A stretch of DNA of 64,000 nucleotides, from the NCBI RefSeq assembly GCF_016863195.1, contig NZ_BOOK01000055.1:1-64000 (forward strand). Direction: 5' to 3'. The notes under the pieces were generated by a model that saw only the letters and a program-made list of their open reading frames with translations, was not told the origin of the DNA and searched no databases. The stretch is from Paraplanobispora takensis. GTDB lineage: Bacteria > Actinomycetota > Actinomycetes > Streptosporangiales > Streptosporangiaceae. Numbering within the stretch: position 1 is the stretch's first letter; each line of letters starts with the position of its first letter. The translations under genes and the position numbers were made by a program. This document shows, in pieces, positions 59,535 through 64,000 of the stretch.

Positions 59535-61013
59535 ATGCGAGAGGAAAACGCGTTACCGGACCCGCCGTTCGCCTCGCTGACGCGCTACCCGCCCGACGCT
59601 CCCCTGCTGTTCTGCCTGCCCTACGCGGGCGGTGACGTCTCCGCCTTCTGGGCCTGGCGACAGGCCTTCGACGGCGCCTTCGACGTGCGGGTGGTCATGC
59701 TCCCCGGCCGGGCCGGCCTGATCGCCGAGCCGGGGGCGCTCGCCCCGGAGGCCATCGCCCGGGCCATCGCCGCCCACCTCGCCGCCCCGGCCCCGCCGTA
59801 CGCGGTCTACGGGCACAGCATGGGCGCGCGGCTCGCCTTCGAGGTGGTGCGCGAGCTGCGGCGGCTGGGCGTCCGCCCGCCCCGGCGCCTGTACGTCGGC
59901 GCCGCGCACCCGCCGGAGCGCCAGGAGACCCTGGCCCGCTGGACGGGCCTGGGCGACGAGGAGCTCATCGAGGAACTGATCGACCGGCTCGGCGCGCCCG
60001 AGGCGCTGCGGTCGCAACCGGAGGTCAAGACGCTGCTCGTCCCCGCCCTGCGCACCGACATGGCATGGCTGCGCGGCTACCGCCACACCCGCCGGGAGCC
60101 CCTCGGCCACCCGATCGTCGCCTTCGCCGGCGCGCACGATCGCGAGGTGGTCGATCCGGAGATGCTCGGCTGGGCCCGCCACACCTCCTCCTGGTTCCGC
60201 CTGCACACGCTCGACGCCGGCCACCTGTTCCTCAACACCCACGGCGCGCGGGTGGCCGAGGCGATCATCGAGGACTTCCGCGGCGAGGACTCCCCCGAGC
60301 GGCCCGGCGAGGACGAGGTGCACATCTGGCTGGCCGACCTGGAGCGGCTGCCCGAGGTGTGCGAGGCGACGGACGAGCTGTCCCCCAGGGAGGCCGGGCG
60401 AGCCGCCCGGTTCCGGCACCGGGAGCACCGGGACTGGTACGTCGGCCGCTGCGTGGTGCTCAGGCGGCTGCTGAGGGAGTACGGCGTCGAGACCGGCGTC
60501 GAGGAGCTGCGCACCAGGCCCGGCGGCAAGCCGTACACCGGGACCGATCTGACCTTCAGCATGAGCCAGTCGGGCGGCCTGGTCCTGGTGGCCCTGGCCT
60601 GGGGGCGCGAGGTCGGGGCGGACATCGAGCGGCTGCGCCCGCTCGCCGACGAGCAGGCGTTCTGCGAGGGCGCCCTCGACGAGCGGGAGGCGGCCGAGTT
60701 CGCGGCACTGCCCGAGGAGATGAGGCTGCCCAGCGCGCTGCGCACGTGGACGGCCAAGGAGGCGGTGCTCAAGGCGAGCGGGGACGGGCTGCGGGTGGAT
60801 CCGGCCCTGTTCGGGTTCGCCGGGCAGCAGCCGGGGGCGGCGTGGATCCCGGACACGGCGCCCGAGGTGGCGAGGCTGGCGCAGTGGCGGGTGACGCACC
60901 TGCCGCTGGGACGGGCGATCGGCGCCGTCGCCGTCCGCTCCCCCGGCTTCCGCCTGCGTTTCGAGACGGTACGGCAAGGCCCGCAACCGCACCGCGTGGA
61001 GGCCGCAGGATGA
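59535..61013 (+). CDS. Type II thioesterase fused to 4'-phosphopantetheinyl transferase
   Basis: A 492-residue bifunctional protein. Residues 1-250 are a type II thioesterase with LLFCLPYAGGDVSAFWAW, Ser95 in YGHSMGA, Asp202 in GAHDREV and His230 in LDAGHLFLN; it would remove wrong or stalled acyl groups from carrier domains. Residues 262-485 are an Sfp-type phosphopantetheinyl transferase with the metal site VGADIERLRP (Asp363, Glu365) and TWTAKEAVLKASGDGL (Glu409), which converts apo- to holo-carrier domains. The usual SHS motif is SQS (FSMSQSGG). Start ATG at 59535 is the first in-frame start after a stop at 59520; its ribosome-binding site is distant. It overlaps the NRPS gene by four bases. 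Confidence 0.92.
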   Translation: MREENALPDPPFASLTRYPPDAPLLFCLPYAGGDVSAFWAWRQAFDGAFDVRVVMLPGRAGLIAEPGALAPEAIARAIAAHLAAPAPPYAVYGHSMGARLAFEVVRELRRLGVRPPRRLYVGAAHPPERQETLARWTGLGDEELIEELIDRLGAPEALRSQPEVKTLLVPALRTDMAWLRGYRHTRREPLGHPIVAFAGAHDREVVDPEMLGWARHTSSWFRLHTLDAGHLFLNTHGARVAEAIIEDFRGEDSPERPGEDEVHIWLADLERLPEVCEATDELSPREAGRAARFRHREHRDWYVGRCVVLRRLLREYGVETGVEELRTRPGGKPYTGTDLTFSMSQSGGLVLVALAWGREVGADIERLRPLADEQAFCEGALDEREAAEFAALPEEMRLPSALRTWTAKEAVLKASGDGLRVDPALFGFAGQQPGAAWIPDTAPEVARLAQWRVTHLPLGRAIGAVAVRSPGFRLRFETVRQGPQPHRVEAAG

Positions 61014-64000
61014 CGTTGACCCCGCTCCGCCCGAACTGGACGCACGGGCCGGGGCACACGCCGCCGGACGGGTCGCTGGACGAGCTGATCCTGGCGCAGG
61101 CCACGCGGACGCCGGACGCGCCGGCGATCCGGCAGTGGGACACCACGCTGACCTACGCCGAGCTGGTCGCGCGCGCCGCGGACCTGGCGGCCCGGCTCAC
61201 CGGGCTCGGGGTCGGGCCCGAGACGCGGGTGGGCCTGTGCGCGCGGCGCACCCCGCTGATGCCGGTGGCGGTGCTCGGCGTGCTGCTGGCCGGGGGCGCG
61301 TACGTGCCGCTGGACCCGGGACACCCGCGCGCGCGGCTGGAGGAGGTGCTCGACGACGCCGGGATCGCGGTGGTCGTCGTGGACGGGGCGGGCGCGGAAC
61401 TGCTCGGCGGCTGCGACCGCGTGCTGGTCGGGATCGCAGAGGCCGGGGCCGGGAGCGCCGGAGCTGCGGGTCCGGCTGGTCCGGACGCCGCGGGGAACAT
61501 CCAGGCGGCGCGCCCGGTCTCCGCGGAGAAGGCCGCCTACGTGCTCTACACCTCGGGATCCACCGGGCGGCCCAAGGGCGTGGTCGTCGGCCACCGCAGC
61601 GTCGTCGCCTTCACCAGCGCGACCGTCGCGCACTTCGGCCTGGACGGGTCCTGCCGGTCGATCGCCTTCTCCGCCCTCGGGTTCGACGTCTCGGTGCTGG
61701 ACATGCTGGCGCCGCTCACCGCGGGCGGGTGCGTGCAGCTGGTGCCCGACGAGGACCGGGTGGACCCGGCCAGGCTGCAGCGCTTCCTCGAAGAGCACGA
61801 GGTCACCTGGGGGTTCATCCCCCCGGCGCTCCTGCCGCTCGTCGACCCCGCCCGGCTGCCGCACCTGAGGGACCTGGTGACGGCCGGCGAGCCGCCCGGC
61901 CCCGAGCAGGTGGCCCGGTGGTCGGCGCACGCCCGCTTCCACAACTGGTACGGCCCGACCGAGTCGACGGTGTGCGTGGTCGGGGGGGCGTTCGACGGAG
62001 TGTGGCGGCGGCCGCTGCCGATCGGCCGGCCGCTGCGCGGCTGCCGGGCGCACATCCTGGACGAGGAGATGAACGAGTGCCCGCCCGGCGTGCCGGGCGA
62101 GCTGTTCATCGGCGGGCCGCAGGTCGGCCGCGGCTACCTGGGCCGCCCCGGGCTGACCGCCGACCGCTTCGTGCCCGACCCGTTCTCGGAGGAGCCGGGG
62201 GCGCGGCTGTACCGGACCGGCGACCACGTGGCGTGGGAGGACGACGGCAGCATCGCGTTCATGGGCCGGCTGGACCGTCAGGTGAAGGTCCAGGGGCAGC
62301 GGGTGGAGATCGGCGAGGTGGAGTCGGCTCTGCGGGCCCATCCCGGGGTGCTGCAGGCGGTGGTGGACTTCGCGGGCGAGCTGGTGGCCTACGTGACGCC
62401 GCGGGACGCGCCCGGCCTGGCCGCCCTGCGCGAGGACCTGTCGGTACGGCTGCCGTCGTACATGCTGCCCAGCAGGCTGGTACGGCTGGACCTGCTGCCC
62501 CTGAACTCCTCGGGCAAGGTGGACCTCGCCGCGCTCAAGGCGGCGGGCCCGGACGAGGACGAGGCGGCCGGACAGGAGGACGGCGCCGGCGGGCTGGCCG
62601 GGATCTGGGCCCGCGTGCTGCAGGCGCCGGCGCCCGGCGACGAGGACGACTTCTTCCAGCACGGCGGCCACTCGCTGCGCGCGATGCGCCTGGTGGCCGC
62701 CATCCGCGCGGAGCTCGGCCGGGAGGTCTCGGTCGAGGACGTCTACGCGGCGCGCACCTTCGGCGGGCTGAGCGCCCTGGTCGAACGGGCCCCGCGCGGC
62801 AGCGGCGGGGTCCCGCCGACCGGCAGCCCGGCGGCCCTGTCGCCGGCCCAGCGCCGGATGTGGTTCGTGGAGCGGCTGGCGCCCGACTCGGCGGCGCACA
62901 ACATCGCGATGGCCGAGCGCGTCCGCGGCCCGCTGGACCCGGCGGCGCTGCGCCGCGCGCTGACCGCGGTCGTGACGGCGCACGAGGTGCTGCGCTGGCG
63001 GGTCGGCGCGCGCGACGGGGTGCCCGAGGTGTCGGTGGCGCCGCCGTACGAGGTGGAGCTGCCGGTCGGGGAGGCCTCCCCGCAGGAGCTCGCCGGGCTG
63101 CTGGAGGCCGAGGCCCAGGCGAGGTTCGACCTGGCCGCGGGCCCGCTGCTCCGGGCGCGGCTGATCCGGCTGGCGCCCGACGACCACGTCCTGTGCCTGA
63201 CCGTCCACCACCTGGTCTTCGACGGCTGGTCGCAGGACGTCCTCTACCGCGACCTGGCCGCCGCCTACCGCGGGCAGGCCCTGGAGGGCGCGAGCCACGG
63301 CTTCGCCGACTACGTGCGCTGGCTGCGCGTGCAGAACGACTCCACCGCCCTGGCCTGGTGGCGCGACCACCTGCGGGACGCCCCGCTGGTGCTGGACCTG
63401 CCCAGGGACCGTCCCAGGCCGCCGGAGCAGACCTTCCGCGGGGCCGCCTGCCGCGCCGAGCTGGATCCGGCGACGGCCGGGCGGATCGGCGCGCTGGCGG
63501 CCGGGCTGGGCGCGACGCCCTACGCGGTGCTGCTGGCCGCCTTCGCCCGGCAGCTCTCCCGTCTGTCGGGCCGCGAGGACCTGGTGATCGGCGCGGCCTA
63601 CGCCGACCGGCCGCACGTGGCCTTCGACCGGCTGGTGGGCATGTGCGTGCAGGTCCTCCCGCTGCGGCTGCGACCGGCGGGCGGGTTCGACGAGCAGGTG
63701 ACGGCCTGCACCCGGGAGCTCAACGCGGCGATCAGGCACCGGGACGTGCCGCTGACCCCGCTGCTGGAGTCGCTGCGGCTCCCGCGGGACCTGAGCCGCA
63801 ACCCGATCACGCAGGTCCTGTTCAACATGTACAACTTCGCCGAGGCACGGCTGGACCTGCCGGGCTGCGCGAGCGAGCCGCTGCGGCCCGGCCTGCCGGG
63901 CGCGCTGTTCGACCTGACCATGTACGTCAGCGAGCGCGCCGGCGGCTACGCGCTGGAGCTGGTCTACAACCCCGACCTCTACTCGGCCGAGCGGATGGAG
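61010..64000 (+). CDS. Nonribosomal peptide synthetase, A-PCP-C (partial)
   Basis: The first 997 residues of an NRPS, continuing past the right edge. The A domain (about 20-510) has YVLYTSGSTGRPKG, NWYGPTEST, YRTGDHVAW, GRLDRQVKVQGQRVEIGEVE and the A10 lysine in NSSGKVDL. Pocket residues align as D-V-L-F-V-A-W-V-C-K by comparison with PheA, an alpha-amino acid code I cannot assign. The PCP follows with the phosphopantetheine Ser555 in FFQHGGHSLRAMRL. A C domain starts at about 605 (SPAQRRMWFVERL) with the active site HHLVFDGWS (His734). No C domain precedes the A domain, so this is a loading module. ATG at 61010 overlaps the fusion gene stop (ATGA). Confidence 0.93.
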   Translation, partial: MTLTPLRPNWTHGPGHTPPDGSLDELILAQATRTPDAPAIRQWDTTLTYAELVARAADLAARLTGLGVGPETRVGLCARRTPLMPVAVLGVLLAGGAYVPLDPGHPRARLEEVLDDAGIAVVVVDGAGAELLGGCDRVLVGIAEAGAGSAGAAGPAGPDAAGNIQAARPVSAEKAAYVLYTSGSTGRPKGVVVGHRSVVAFTSATVAHFGLDGSCRSIAFSALGFDVSVLDMLAPLTAGGCVQLVPDEDRVDPARLQRFLEEHEVTWGFIPPALLPLVDPARLPHLRDLVTAGEPPGPEQVARWSAHARFHNWYGPTESTVCVVGGAFDGVWRRPLPIGRPLRGCRAHILDEEMNECPPGVPGELFIGGPQVGRGYLGRPGLTADRFVPDPFSEEPGARLYRTGDHVAWEDDGSIAFMGRLDRQVKVQGQRVEIGEVESALRAHPGVLQAVVDFAGELVAYVTPRDAPGLAALREDLSVRLPSYMLPSRLVRLDLLPLNSSGKVDLAALKAAGPDEDEAAGQEDGAGGLAGIWARVLQAPAPGDEDDFFQHGGHSLRAMRLVAAIRAELGREVSVEDVYAARTFGGLSALVERAPRGSGGVPPTGSPAALSPAQRRMWFVERLAPDSAAHNIAMAERVRGPLDPAALRRALTAVVTAHEVLRWRVGARDGVPEVSVAPPYEVELPVGEASPQELAGLLEAEAQARFDLAAGPLLRARLIRLAPDDHVLCLTVHHLVFDGWSQDVLYRDLAAAYRGQALEGASHGFADYVRWLRVQNDSTALAWWRDHLRDAPLVLDLPRDRPRPPEQTFRGAACRAELDPATAGRIGALAAGLGATPYAVLLAAFARQLSRLSGREDLVIGAAYADRPHVAFDRLVGMCVQVLPLRLRPAGGFDEQVTACTRELNAAIRHRDVPLTPLLESLRLPRDLSRNPITQVLFNMYNFAEARLDLPGCASEPLRPGLPGALFDLTMYVSERAGGYALELVYNPDLYSAERME

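Noticed and set aside
59339-59635. 98-codon plus-strand ORF starting MAETSVSTLIEISSLDYVSA
   Set aside because: It overlaps the fusion gene in another frame, has no ribosome-binding site, and its second half is a frame-shadow of the thioesterase.
61640-62000. Naming the amino acid loaded by the NRPS
   Set aside because: The ten-residue code read by eye does not match a standard code, so no substrate is claimed.

Overview
This is a contiguous 64 kb piece of a high-GC actinomycete chromosome. The codon use, GTG/TTG starts, leaderless promoters, SigE-family and ECF-type sigma factors, MceG-type ATPase, class F sortases, SpoIIE phosphatase and NRPS genes fit a filamentous actinobacterium. An MceG/Mkl ATPase lying between rplL and rpoB suggests Streptosporangiales (inference, not proven here).

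Layout. 1-8.1 kb is the core transcription/translation block on the minus strand: tRNA-Trp, secE, nusG, rplK, rplA, a lipoprotein, rplJ (with an L10 leader), rplL, mceG, two Mce-associated membrane proteins and the start of rpoB, which runs off the left edge and begins with TTG. 8.3-9.5 kb is a PLP aminotransferase. 9.6-18.2 kb holds two similar regulatory neighbourhoods, each with a STAND (NB-ARC plus TPR) ATPase, a sigma factor and a single-pass partner protein that may be an anti-sigma factor; an adenosine deaminase-like gene lies between them. 18.6-27.2 kb has a methyltransferase, a secreted protein, a two-component system, a long acyl-CoA dehydrogenase, a 56-codon gene with its own promoter, leader mini-ORF and terminator, a thiolase, and a DUF4267/TetR pair. 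27.2-36.5 kb is cell-surface and secretion: a CBM2-PL11 rhamnogalacturonan lyase, a DUF2079 membrane protein, and two surface-protein/class F sortase cassettes flanking a small DoxX-like gene. 36.7-46.3 kb has a second acyl-CoA dehydrogenase, an MCP-PilZ fusion, lipoprotein, hydrolase, SpoIIE phosphatase, DtxR-type regulator, MFS exporter and pdxH. 46.4-53 kb has citrate synthase, serC, a DUF1772/TetR pair, rhomboid protease, crotonase-SDR operon and a STAS protein. 53-55.7 kb is a CbiMQO cobalt/nickel ECF transporter. 55.9-59 kb has a GT2 glycosyltransferase divergent from a leucine-rich-repeat protein. From 59.5 kb a nonribosomal peptide cluster begins with a type II thioesterase fused to a phosphopantetheinyl transferase, translationally coupled to an A-PCP-C NRPS that is cut by the right edge.

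Most unusual points: the thioesterase-PPTase fusion heading the NRPS operon; two paralogous sortase cassettes whose surface proteins share a P-x-G-G-A-x-T-G-x-G C-terminal motif instead of LPXTG; the paired STAND-sigma-partner neighbourhoods; an MCP with a C-terminal PilZ domain; and a small basic gene preceded by a probable leaderless five-codon ORF whose end is complementary to the gene's Shine-Dalgarno sequence. No CRISPR array, insertion sequence or prophage was seen.
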